NCBI GenBank assembly: GCA_029934815.1
Contig: JAOZLM010000148.1
Coordinates: 1 to 5,931 of the forward strand
Source: Desulfocapsa sp.
GTDB lineage: Bacteria > Desulfobacterota > Desulfobulbia > Desulfobulbales > Desulfocapsaceae
DNA: 5,931 nt
Direction of reading: 5' to 3'
This document shows positions 1-5,735 of the stretch, in pieces. The translations under genes and the position numbers were made by a program. Numbering within the stretch: position 1 is the first letter of the stretch; each line of letters starts with the position of its first letter. A model generated the notes under the pieces. That model was not told the origin of the DNA and searched no databases. It saw only the letters and a program-made list of their open reading frames with translations.

Positions 1-895
1 TGGCAAGAAAAATACTTAAAGGGACACTGCCTTCAACATAGAGAGTAAGAAAAATAAGATGTGGTCCCGATTCAGGAATGAGCCCAATCAGGCAGGCCAC
101 CAGAAGAACAAGGAGCTGGTTTTCCTGTAGCCAGGAGCCAAGGTCAAGTTGATCCACAAGAAGATGCATGACCAGCAGTGCCCCGAATGTCCAGAGGAAT
201 ATTCTTGGCACATGACTCTTAACCACATGGTTCCAAAGATGTTCTACAAGAAAGTGATCCGGTACAGTGGCCACTATAAAAAGGGCCACACTACTGACCA
301 GAACCAGAGTAATTTTAATCCAGTTCCAGACAGGAGGTCCTAACTGACTGGTAAGCACAGCAAAAAGAAACAACGACAGAGTAACACTGAGGATTCCTCT
401 GGATGGAATACAATGTTGCCACTGTTCCTTTACATTTGCAAAAGAACAGTGGCATGATTGATCTGTATGTATTTCAAATTCCTGGTTACAGCCAATACAG
501 TTTTCCAGTTTCTGTTTAAATATTTTATCGGTGATATAGCCGGCTGCAAGCCCGAGAACCAGTAAAATCATAAAGATCAGTACAGACTGTCTGGGAATTA
601 ATGACAGCATGACAAAGGCTTCGTCTCCGCTGGTGGCAATCATGGCCACCACCACTGCGCCAAGGGTGACTTCGCGATGCGAATACAAAGAAACCACGGC
701 AAAAGCACCAAGACATCCGGGAGTAACCCCGAGAATTGCTGCCAGGAGATACTGTTTCCACAGTCCTCCGCGTAACCCTTTTTGCCACATTCCTCTGGAG
801 GATATATTGATATATTCAATAACCACCATCATCATGGCCACAAAGCCCGTTATCATAACTGCATGGAGAAAAGCGTGTTGTAAAAAAGAACCCAT
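1..895 (-). CDS. Putative heavy-metal/arsenic (or manganese) exporter, ArsP_2 10-TM family, C-terminus cut by window edge
   Basis: The minus strand is open from an ATG at 895 to the left edge, giving 298 residues with no stop, so the C-terminus lies outside the window. An AGGA ribosome-binding site (905-908) sits 9 bases before the ATG. The protein is strongly hydrophobic with several membrane helices. Two related segments mark the halves of an internally repeated permease: PGCLGAFAVVSLYSH at residues 59-73, followed by an ATSGDEAF stretch (88-94), and IPESGPHLIFLTLY at 273-286. These match my memory of the ArsP_2 family, labelled putative heavy-metal, arsenic or manganese exporter; the substrate is not established. 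Between the halves is a hydrophilic loop (about 124-165) with Cys133, Cys136, His143, Cys148, His149, Cys150, His161 and Cys162, which could bind metal. It begins 53 bases after the HD-GYP gene on the same strand and may share its transcript. Family confident, substrate uncertain. Confidence 0.8.
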   Translation of the reverse strand, partial: MGSFLQHAFLHAVMITGFVAMMMVVIEYINISSRGMWQKGLRGGLWKQYLLAAILGVTPGCLGAFAVVSLYSHREVTLGAVVVAMIATSGDEAFVMLSLIPRQSVLIFMILLVLGLAAGYITDKIFKQKLENCIGCNQEFEIHTDQSCHCSFANVKEQWQHCIPSRGILSVTLSLFLFAVLTSQLGPPVWNWIKITLVLVSSVALFIVATVPDHFLVEHLWNHVVKSHVPRIFLWTFGALLVMHLLVDQLDLGSWLQENQLLVLLVACLIGLIPESGPHLIFLTLYVEGSVPLSIFLA

Positions 896-948
896 AATTA
901 TTGATCCTTTTGGGAAGAGTTATTTAACAGAAAAGATCTAATGCCCTC

Positions 949-2145
949 TTATGAAGCCGTTGTTTTGCAGGACTCAGCATCCTCCAACTGTAGTGAAAAA
1001 AGACGTGTCATTGCTTGTTCAATCGATGTTGTGCGAGGAAACCATACCCGGTAACAATTGGCTTCGATACCCCATTCATCTCGAGTCTGGCCAACTTTTT
1101 CGCGAAGTTTGCTAATCAGTTCCTTTGTTTCTTCTTCACTGTCTCCCTCGGCATATATCATATAGTCACAATGCTTTCTAAACAGCATTACTGAGCCATC
1201 ATAGTTCAGCCGTGCCTCCCGATATCGAATAACAGTATCCCTCAGATGTTGCCCTATTTCATCATGGACCTGGCCTGCTACAATTACTCCATTTTCTACC
1301 TGAAAAAGACCCAGGCCCCTGAAGCTGACGAGCAGGAGAAGATACCCGGCAGTATTCTCTTCCCCGAGTACCTTTAAATCATCCAGCACTAGAAGATAAC
1401 GGTAGTTATATAGCTCGCTTAAGGTGTCTCTGAAGAAGCTGTCTCTACGGAAATGTTCAATTTCTTTCATAAAATTTCCGGTGGGCTGCAGACTCGCATG
1501 CTCAAGAACAATTGAATCTGCGATACGACTCAATCCGCTAACAATAGTAGCGTCCAGAGTCCCCTTTTGCGCTTCATACTGCAAAATTCCAATGGCTGTT
1601 TGTACTGAAAAAGATGTCTTGTAGGGCCTTCTGCTGGTGAGAGCCTCAAATTCATCTGCCACAGCTGCAATGCGTGACAGCTGATCTATCTCAGAAGCAA
1701 GAAGACCTTGCGGATAACCGCTGCCATCCAGTCGTTCGTGATGTTTGAGGATTATGTTTGTGATACGGTCATCGTGGAGCCTGGAAGCAAAGAGCTTTGC
1801 CCCGATAAGCGGATGGTACTCCATGATTCTTCGGTCTTGATCATTAAAAAGATCTGGTTTCAACAATACATCATCGGGGATTGCCGTCTTCCCGATATCG
1901 TGAACCAGACAACCCAGTTCCAGAATCGTTAACTCTTCATCGGTAAGGCCCAATTCGGTTCCAAGAGTCTTTGCAATCTGAGCAACACGTATAGTGTGTT
2001 TGTAGGTGGAAAAATCCCGATTTGCAAGTACCTCGTTCATGATCTCAAAAAGATCTCTGGTGAGTAAATTGTTGTTGAATCCCAGGATTTGTTCTACCGA
2101 TTTGTCATTTTGAGGATGTGTAATATTTTTTGGTGTTATGGTCAT
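949..2145 (-). CDS. HD-GYP domain protein with C-terminal degenerate GGDEF-like domain (probable c-di-GMP phosphodiesterase or sensor)
   Basis: This predicted soluble protein of 398 residues has no membrane segment. The HD-GYP domain covers about residues 28-215: His50, HDIGK at 82-86, His111-Pro112, HHERLDGSGYP at 135-145 and a DEFEALTSRRPY stretch at 164-175, where Glu167 replaces the usual second Asp. Such domains normally hydrolyse cyclic di-GMP at a metal centre. Residues about 238-385 resemble a GGDEF fold: SELYNYRYLL (243-252) mimics the family's LTGLYNRRYL opening, and FRKHCDY (322-328) stands where RxGGDEF should be, so cyclase activity is very unlikely. Start choice: the longer frame begins at a TTG (2259) that is part of a -35 box, so I use the ATG at 2145. 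A GGGG run 12 bases upstream is only a modest ribosome site. The gene is divergent from the stress-protein gene and upstream of the exporter. Confidence 0.9.
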   Translation of the reverse strand: MTITPKNITHPQNDKSVEQILGFNNNLLTRDLFEIMNEVLANRDFSTYKHTIRVAQIAKTLGTELGLTDEELTILELGCLVHDIGKTAIPDDVLLKPDLFNDQDRRIMEYHPLIGAKLFASRLHDDRITNIILKHHERLDGSGYPQGLLASEIDQLSRIAAVADEFEALTSRRPYKTSFSVQTAIGILQYEAQKGTLDATIVSGLSRIADSIVLEHASLQPTGNFMKEIEHFRRDSFFRDTLSELYNYRYLLVLDDLKVLGEENTAGYLLLLVSFRGLGLFQVENGVIVAGQVHDEIGQHLRDTVIRYREARLNYDGSVMLFRKHCDYMIYAEGDSEEETKELISKLREKVGQTRDEWGIEANCYRVWFPRTTSIEQAMTRLFSLQLEDAESCKTTAS

Positions 2146-2231
2146 TATACTTATTTTCCCCTTCGGAGGTGACAGGTAAGGCCTCGAAATGTCGATGTAA
2201 AGCCAGGGTGGAGTTGGCATATACACATTAC

Positions 2232-2259
2232 AACATAGGCCTGATAGTAAGATTGTCAA
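2232..2259 (-). promoter_or_regulatory. Probable sigma70-type promoter of the HD-GYP gene
   Basis: On the minus strand a perfect TTGACA (2259-2254) is followed after 16 bases by TATGTT (2237-2232), which matches four of six bases of the -10 consensus. Transcription would begin near 2225, leaving a leader of about 80 bases before the ATG at 2145. The TTG of this -35 box is also the first possible start codon of the reading frame. That argues against translation from there. Not experimentally supported. Confidence 0.55.
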
Positions 2260-2308
2260 TAGATTTAATAAAAAGAACTCTTAGAATATCTCTGTAGAGA
2301 ACTAAATT

Positions 2309-2328
2309 ACAACAAAAAAAATTGTTGT
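2309..2328. repeat. AT-rich perfect inverted repeat in the divergent intergenic region
   Basis: ACAACAA and TTGTTGT form perfect 7-base arms around six A residues. No T-tract follows on either strand, so it is not a convincing terminator. It lies about 50 bases upstream of the -35 box of the HD-GYP promoter, where an activator or nucleoid protein could bind. Its function is unknown. A shorter TCTC-TGTA-GAGA hairpin lies just to its left (about 2290-2301). Confidence 0.4.
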
Positions 2329-2354
2329 CCACTGACTCCTCAGAGCTAGGAATC

Positions 2355-2428
2355 GTGCTTAAGCAATTTTAATTTATATTACCTTGTTATTTTAGAAATA
2401 TGCATTATTAGTTTTAAACATAAGCACG
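2355..2428. repeat. Spaced inverted repeat CGTGCTTA ... TAAGCACG
   Basis: CGTGCTTA at 2355-2362 recurs as its exact reverse complement TAAGCACG at 2421-2428. The left copy is embedded in a 10-base perfect palindrome, TGCTTAAGCA (2356-2365). The roughly 58-base spacing between the two copies would suit two operator half-regions flanking a promoter of the stress gene, but an 8-base match in AT-rich DNA can arise by chance. No strong -35/-10 pair for the stress gene could be named between them. Confidence 0.3.
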
Positions 2429-2453
2429 TTAAGGGGGGCTTTGTTTTATAGCA

Positions 2454-2467
2454 CTGACAAGTGTCAA
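2454..2467 (-). promoter_or_regulatory. CRP/FNR-family-like palindrome before the universal stress gene
   Basis: Read on the minus strand this is TTGACACTTGTCAG: TTGAC, four bases, then GTCAG. This fits the general TTGAY-N4-RTCAA layout of CRP/FNR-type operators at nine of ten fixed positions. It ends 27 bases before the ATG of the stress gene, so a bound protein would overlap the start region of its transcript and more likely block than activate. HcpR-like regulators of nitrosative stress in anaerobes use sites of this kind; that link is inference. Confidence 0.35.
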
Positions 2468-2494
2468 TATTAAATTTTTCAAGAGGGAGGTATT

Positions 2495-2971
2495 ATGTCA
2501 GCAATACAGAAAATACTCTATGCAACCGATTTATCTGAAGCAGCCAAAGAAGCCATGAAGTGGACCAAAGATCTTGCTGAAAAGTATGAAGCGGAGGTTA
2601 CGATCATTCATGTCATCCCTGATAGTGTCTCAAAGGAATTATCTTCTTTTGGAGCTGACCGGACAGCACCATCCGCTGATCAGGAGCGGGCAAATCTCAT
2701 AGATACCAAAAAAGAGGAAATATTTGCCCTATGCCAGGAAAGGCAAAAAGATAATCTGGATTGCAACATTGATCTTGATCATATTCTGGTTAAAACGGGT
2801 CAGCCTGTTCATGAGATTTTAGCCACGGTTGAGAATGGTGATTTCGATATAGTTGTTATAGGAACTCGTGGAAAGGGTTTGATTAAGAAATTATTGATTG
2901 GCTCAGTTGCCAGACAGGTTGTTGAGCTTTGTACAGTCCCTGTCCTAACAGTCAGGCTTCCTGCCAGTTAA
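2495..2971 (+). CDS. Universal stress protein, UspA family, ATP-binding type
   Basis: The protein has 158 residues, typical for a single Usp domain. It opens with KILYATDLSEAAKEAMKW (residues 6-23), the first strand and helix with the conserved Asp12, followed by VTIIHV (35-40). The C-terminal half carries DIVVIGTRGKG and IGSVAR, giving the complete G-x2-G-x9-G-S pattern (Gly123, Gly126, Gly136, Ser137) that marks the ATP-binding subclass. VPVLTV (148-153) forms the dimer-edge strand. Such cytosolic homodimers help cells survive starvation, oxidants or respiratory arrest; the exact biochemical role is usually unknown. A strong GGGAGG site (2485-2490) precedes the ATG by four bases. The gene is divergent from the HD-GYP gene, has a CRP/FNR-like palindrome just upstream, and is followed by a large palindromic element. 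It appears to be a single-gene transcript. Confidence 0.92.
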   Translation: MSAIQKILYATDLSEAAKEAMKWTKDLAEKYEAEVTIIHVIPDSVSKELSSFGADRTAPSADQERANLIDTKKEEIFALCQERQKDNLDCNIDLDHILVKTGQPVHEILATVENGDFDIVVIGTRGKGLIKKLLIGSVARQVVELCTVPVLTVRLPAS

Positions 2972-2989
2972 TTCTGATGGCGTCGTAAT

Positions 2990-3093
2990 AAAAACTCTTC
3001 ATCTGCTTCGTTGCTGCCAATTTTCTATTATTACGACGTACTCTAGTACGCCGAAATGATAGAAAATTGACGCGCCTCGCATATGAAGTTTTT
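2990..3093. repeat. Long imperfect palindromic element (REP/MITE-like) downstream of the stress gene
   Basis: Inner arms at 3018-3042 and 3045-3069 match at 22 of 25 positions, with only two bases between them. Outer arms at 2990-3006 (AAAAACTCTTCATCTGC) and 3079-3093 (GCATATGAAGTTTTT) also pair, with a two-base bulge and one mismatch. The result is a folded structure of about 104 bases starting 18 bases after the stop codon. In addition CGTCGTAATAA (2981-2991) is repeated inverted at 3028-3038, which allows an alternative fold. The layout resembles dispersed palindromic elements seen between genes in Desulfobacterota-like genomes, but copy number cannot be judged from one window. It could also end or stabilise the stress-gene transcript. 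Confidence 0.65.
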
Positions 3094-3115
3094 CACCCGA
3101 ACAAAGGGTACTCTT

Positions 3116-3141
3116 TTTAGTCCCCCCTTGAGGGGGCTAAA
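3116..3141. repeat. GC-rich hairpin with CCCCC/GGGGG core
   Basis: TTTAGTCCCC pairs with GGGGCTAAA-type sequence on the right: about ten pairs including one G-U, around a CCTTGA loop. No run of T follows on either strand, so it is not a standard intrinsic terminator, although together with the large palindrome it could stop read-through from the stress gene. Short C-run/G-run hairpins of this type are often dispersed intergenic repeats. Confidence 0.45.
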
Positions 3142-3230
3142 TACTTAGTCATCGTATACTTGAGGTTTTTACCAGTTGGTTAATTCTTACCACCGTAAGT
3201 GTAACGGGTTAAATATGCGATTAATATTCA

Positions 3231-3243
3231 TTGATTCCATCAA
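3231..3243. promoter_or_regulatory. FNR-like palindrome TTGAT-N3-ATCAA upstream of the flavodiiron gene
   Basis: TTGATTCCATCAA has perfect FNR-type half-sites (TTGAT and ATCAA), but the gap is three bases instead of the usual four, so a classical FNR dimer would fit poorly. It lies 105 bases before the ATG of the flavodiiron gene, a sensible distance for an operator. O2- or NO-responsive control would suit the gene's function. Weak evidence because of the spacing. Confidence 0.3.
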
Positions 3244-3248
3244 ATAGA

Positions 3249-3278
3249 GCCTTTTTTTCGTTTTTCAACGAGAGAGGC
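3249..3278 (+). repeat. T-rich stem-loop in the probable flavodiiron gene leader
   Basis: GCC pairs with GGC, then after a two-T bulge five T residues face AGAGA, and CGTT pairs with AACG around a TTTC loop. Several of the pairs are G-U, so stability is moderate and holds only for RNA read from the plus strand. It would sit in the leader RNA if transcription starts upstream of about 3245. Confidence 0.3.
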
Positions 3279-3300
3279 GTTATTTGAGGGAATCAGTTTT

Positions 3301-3326
3301 CCACTCAAAGTAGCTTTGAAGAGTGG
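3301..3326 (+). repeat. Stem-loop just upstream of the flavodiiron ribosome-binding site
   Basis: CCACTCAAAG pairs with CTTT and GAGTGG, with a three-base GAA bulge and a TAG loop: ten base pairs in all. The stem ends seven bases before the AAAAGGA ribosome site (3334-3340). No T-tract follows, so a terminator is unlikely; a role in mRNA stability or translation control is possible. The TTG at 3316, a potential upstream start codon, is inside the right arm. Confidence 0.45.
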
Positions 3327-3348
3327 GGCTGCTAAAAGGAATAATGCA

Positions 3349-4572
3349 ATGAAAGCAACCAAAATAACAGACGGGATATACCGGCTTGGCGTAAACCTGG
3401 AAGATGATCTCTTATTTGAAGGAATGTGGCCCATGCCCCATGGTATCTCCATTAATTCCTATGTAGTTCAGGGAGAACGGACAGCACTCATTGATCTCAT
3501 AGAAGATGTCAGGGATAAACCACTTGAATTTGAGCAGGAGCTGCACTCCATTCCTCTGCAGGCAAAGGATATCGACTGCATGATTATTAACCATATGGAA
3601 CCTGATCATACCAGCTGGCTCCCTGCCTTTTATCAGGAGAACCCGGATCTGGAATTTTATATCACCAAGAAAGGTGCTGCTATGCTGAAGGCATTTTGCG
3701 GGATTGATAAAAATGTCCATATTGTCAAGAGCGGTGATACAGTAGACTTGGGAGCTGGAAAAATTCTGACTTTTTATGAGGCGCCCAATCTTCACTGGCC
3801 GGAGACCATGTTCACCTTTGAGCAGAGTTCCGGTATCCTCTTTACCTGTGATGCCTTTGGATCTTACGGGGCCATCACCGATGTTATTTTTGATGACCAA
3901 CTTTCTTCCGAGCAGCATGATTTCTTTACGCAGGAGGCATTACGCTACTTTGCCAATATCATTGGCGGCTTTTCCATGTTTGTCGAAAAGGCCGTCACCC
4001 AACTCAAAGATCTGGATATCAAGATGATTGCCCCCTCTCACGGGATTGTCTGGCGGGAAAAACCCCAGGAAATCATTGACACTTATCTGCGTTTTGCAGG
4101 CTATATGTCAGGCCCTGCCGAACCCGAAGTGACTATTATCTGGTCAAGCATGTACGGGAATACTGAAAAAGTGGTCAATGCCATGATTCAGGGTGTGCGC
4201 AGTGAGGGCATTCCGGTTCATGTCCACAGAGTACCTAATGATCATGTCGGCTTTATTCTGGCTTCTGCATGGAAATCAGCAGGGCTTATCGTCGGTATGC
4301 CAACCTATGAGTATCGCATGTTCCCTCCCATGGCCTGGACATTAGACATGTTCGGTCGTAAAAAAGTCTGGAATAAAAAGGTACTGCGCTTTGGTTCCTT
4401 TGGCTGGTCGGGAGGCGCTCAACGGGAAATGGATACCTTAACCGAGAAGTTAAAATGGGACTTCCTTGACCCCGTGGAATGGCAAGGGGCACCAGACGAT
4501 GAAGATTTAAAACGCGCTGAATCCCAGAGCAGGGAACTGGCCAGACAGATCAAAGAAGAGGGAAGAGGTTAA
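3349..4572 (+). CDS. fprA: A-type flavodiiron protein (O2 and/or NO reductase, FprA/ROO family)
   Basis: The protein has 407 residues, the usual length of a two-domain class A flavodiiron protein with no extra rubredoxin or flavin-reductase domain. The N-terminal metallo-beta-lactamase domain holds every di-iron ligand: HMEPDH gives His82, Glu84, Asp86 and His87; LHWPE gives His149; LFTCDAFGSYG gives Asp168; PSHGIVW gives His231. The C-terminal flavodoxin domain (about 261-400) shows FMN contacts: SSMYGNTEKV (266-275), MPTYEYRMFPPM (317-328) and FGSFGWSGG (348-356). The cytosolic enzyme reduces O2 to water or NO to N2O with electrons usually from rubredoxin; no rubredoxin gene is visible here. 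An ATG at 3349 with AAAAGGA eight bases upstream is preferred over a TTG at 3316 that lies in a hairpin. A TDT-family transporter gene follows after 67 bases. O2 versus NO preference cannot be read from sequence. Confidence 0.95.
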   Translation: MKATKITDGIYRLGVNLEDDLLFEGMWPMPHGISINSYVVQGERTALIDLIEDVRDKPLEFEQELHSIPLQAKDIDCMIINHMEPDHTSWLPAFYQENPDLEFYITKKGAAMLKAFCGIDKNVHIVKSGDTVDLGAGKILTFYEAPNLHWPETMFTFEQSSGILFTCDAFGSYGAITDVIFDDQLSSEQHDFFTQEALRYFANIIGGFSMFVEKAVTQLKDLDIKMIAPSHGIVWREKPQEIIDTYLRFAGYMSGPAEPEVTIIWSSMYGNTEKVVNAMIQGVRSEGIPVHVHRVPNDHVGFILASAWKSAGLIVGMPTYEYRMFPPMAWTLDMFGRKKVWNKKVLRFGSFGWSGGAQREMDTLTEKLKWDFLDPVEWQGAPDDEDLKRAESQSRELARQIKEEGRG

Positions 4573-4626
4573 GGATCTTTACTGCCTCAATCAATAATAG
4601 TTACTAGCTGTACATATCCCTTATAT

Positions 4627-4634
4627 GGAGGGGG
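4627..4634 (+). promoter_or_regulatory. Ribosome-binding site that fixes the start of the TDT transporter gene
   Basis: GGAGGGGG lies five bases before the ATG at 4640. An in-frame ATG at 4625 overlaps this site and has no ribosome site of its own, so 4640 is the better start. This removes five residues (MEGDK) from the longest possible protein. Confidence 0.75.
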
Positions 4635-4639
4635 ACAAG

Positions 4640-5725
4640 ATGTCAGAACAATTTAAAGCAACACCATCCGCAATTGCTCTAAATTTTAATCCGGCTTGGT
4701 TTGCCTCAATAATGGGTACGGCAGTTATTCCGCTGGCAATTTCCTTTATTAACGCCCCTTGGGTGAAACCCGTCTCCATCACGTTTCTGATTCTTTCACT
4801 GATTCTCTTTGTCGTTTTTTTGATTCCATGGACAGCGAAATTCATTCTTGCTCCAGAGAATGTAAAAAAAGATCTGAATCATCCCATCGCCTCTAATTTC
4901 TATCCGACGATGCCTATTTGCCTGGTGCTTTTTTCTCTCAACCTGATGAAATTTCCGACCTTTTTCTTTAGTGAAGAAACGTCGATCAGACTGGCCTACT
5001 ATCTCTGGCTGGCAGGAGCATTTGGCATTTATTTAATGGGATTTATTATCCTAATTCATATTTTCAAGCATCAGGAGATCGAGCTGTCCCATGCCAATTT
5101 CGGTTGGTATATCCCCCCGGTATCAAAACTGATCGTTCCTATAGCTGGCTTTGAACTGGCTGCCAAATTTCCCCAATATACTGAATTTACCGTCACCCTC
5201 TCCATGATCAGCCTTGGCGTTGGTTTCTTTCTTTTTTTATTTGTTGGTGCAGCGGTCTACCATCGCTACATCTACCACGAATTACCCATGAATAAATTTG
5301 CCCCAACTTTTTTTATCGGCATTGCTCCGACTGCGATTCTTTCGGTTATTCTGTTTAAAATGATGGTTCTTTTCCAACACCATGTTTTTTTTGGTGTTGA
5401 CCCGACTGCTTTTATGACCATTGCAAAGCTTGGTATTTTTGCAAGCTGGGGGTTTTCTGCCTGGTGGTTTGTCATGGCCCTGATTGTAACACTCTATTAC
5501 ATAAAGGCTCTTGACCTTCCTTATGCTCTGTCGTGGTGGGCTTTTACCTTTCCCTCAGGTGCCCTGTGCATATCCTCAGGAATCACCTGGAAGGCAACAC
5601 AGTTTGAATTGATTCATACCTTTTACATTCTGAATGTTACTTTTTTACTTGTGGTCTGGATATTGGTTTTACTGCGAACGGGTAAGGGAGTTATCTCGGG
5701 AAAAGTTTTTGCTCCGAGTCATTAA
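4640..5725 (+). CDS. TDT/SLAC1-TehA family ten-helix anion channel or transporter
   Basis: This is a 361-residue integral membrane protein with about ten hydrophobic helices (roughly 18-36, 45-68, 88-107, 118-141, 155-172, 183-208, 221-246, 258-288, 296-313, 325-345), matching the tellurite-resistance/dicarboxylate transporter fold. Family signatures are NPAWFASIMGTAVIPLAI (17-34), FGWYIPPVSKLIVPIAG (154-170) and SWWAFTFPSGAL (298-309). Phe304 in the last of these probably corresponds to the pore-gating Phe of TehA and SLAC1. Known relatives move nitrate or chloride, sulfite, malate or tellurite-linked anions; the substrate here is unknown. It follows the flavodiiron gene by 67 bases with no terminator, so co-transcription is likely. 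The 3' end faces a convergent gene after ten bases. Start chosen at 4640 for its strong GGAGGGGG site. Confidence 0.88.
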   Translation: MSEQFKATPSAIALNFNPAWFASIMGTAVIPLAISFINAPWVKPVSITFLILSLILFVVFLIPWTAKFILAPENVKKDLNHPIASNFYPTMPICLVLFSLNLMKFPTFFFSEETSIRLAYYLWLAGAFGIYLMGFIILIHIFKHQEIELSHANFGWYIPPVSKLIVPIAGFELAAKFPQYTEFTVTLSMISLGVGFFLFLFVGAAVYHRYIYHELPMNKFAPTFFIGIAPTAILSVILFKMMVLFQHHVFFGVDPTAFMTIAKLGIFASWGFSAWWFVMALIVTLYYIKALDLPYALSWWAFTFPSGALCISSGITWKATQFELIHTFYILNVTFLLVVWILVLLRTGKGVISGKVFAPSH

Positions 5726-5735
5726 CGAGGACTTG

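Noticed and set aside
149..941. Small open frames on both strands (plus 149-343, plus 609-941, minus 525-788)
   Set aside because: All overlap the exporter gene, whose translation is a coherent membrane protein with family motifs. These other frames encode compositionally odd peptides without motifs.
2384..2411. Possible sigma70 promoter for the stress gene (TTGTTA, 16 bases, TATTAG)
   Set aside because: Only four of six bases match in each box in AT-rich DNA, which is too weak to annotate.
2436..2452. Sigma54 promoter (GG ... GC) in the G-run before the stress gene
   Set aside because: The spacing between the GG and GC elements is 12 bases instead of 10, and the flanking consensus is missing.
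3116..3141. Intrinsic terminator at the CCCCC/GGGGG hairpin
   Set aside because: Neither strand has a T-tract directly after the stem, so it is listed only as a hairpin.
3316..3348. TTG start extending the flavodiiron protein by 11 residues
   Set aside because: The TTG lies in the right arm of a hairpin and lacks a ribosome site. The ATG at 3349 has AAAAGGA at good spacing, and the family's N-terminus aligns with MKATKI.
3412..3918. A 168-codon open frame on the minus strand
   Set aside because: It lies entirely antisense to the flavodiiron gene, whose frame holds every expected ligand. The antisense product shows no recognisable motif.
4625..4639. Upstream ATG of the TDT gene
   Set aside because: It overlaps the GGAGGGGG ribosome site that serves the ATG at 4640.
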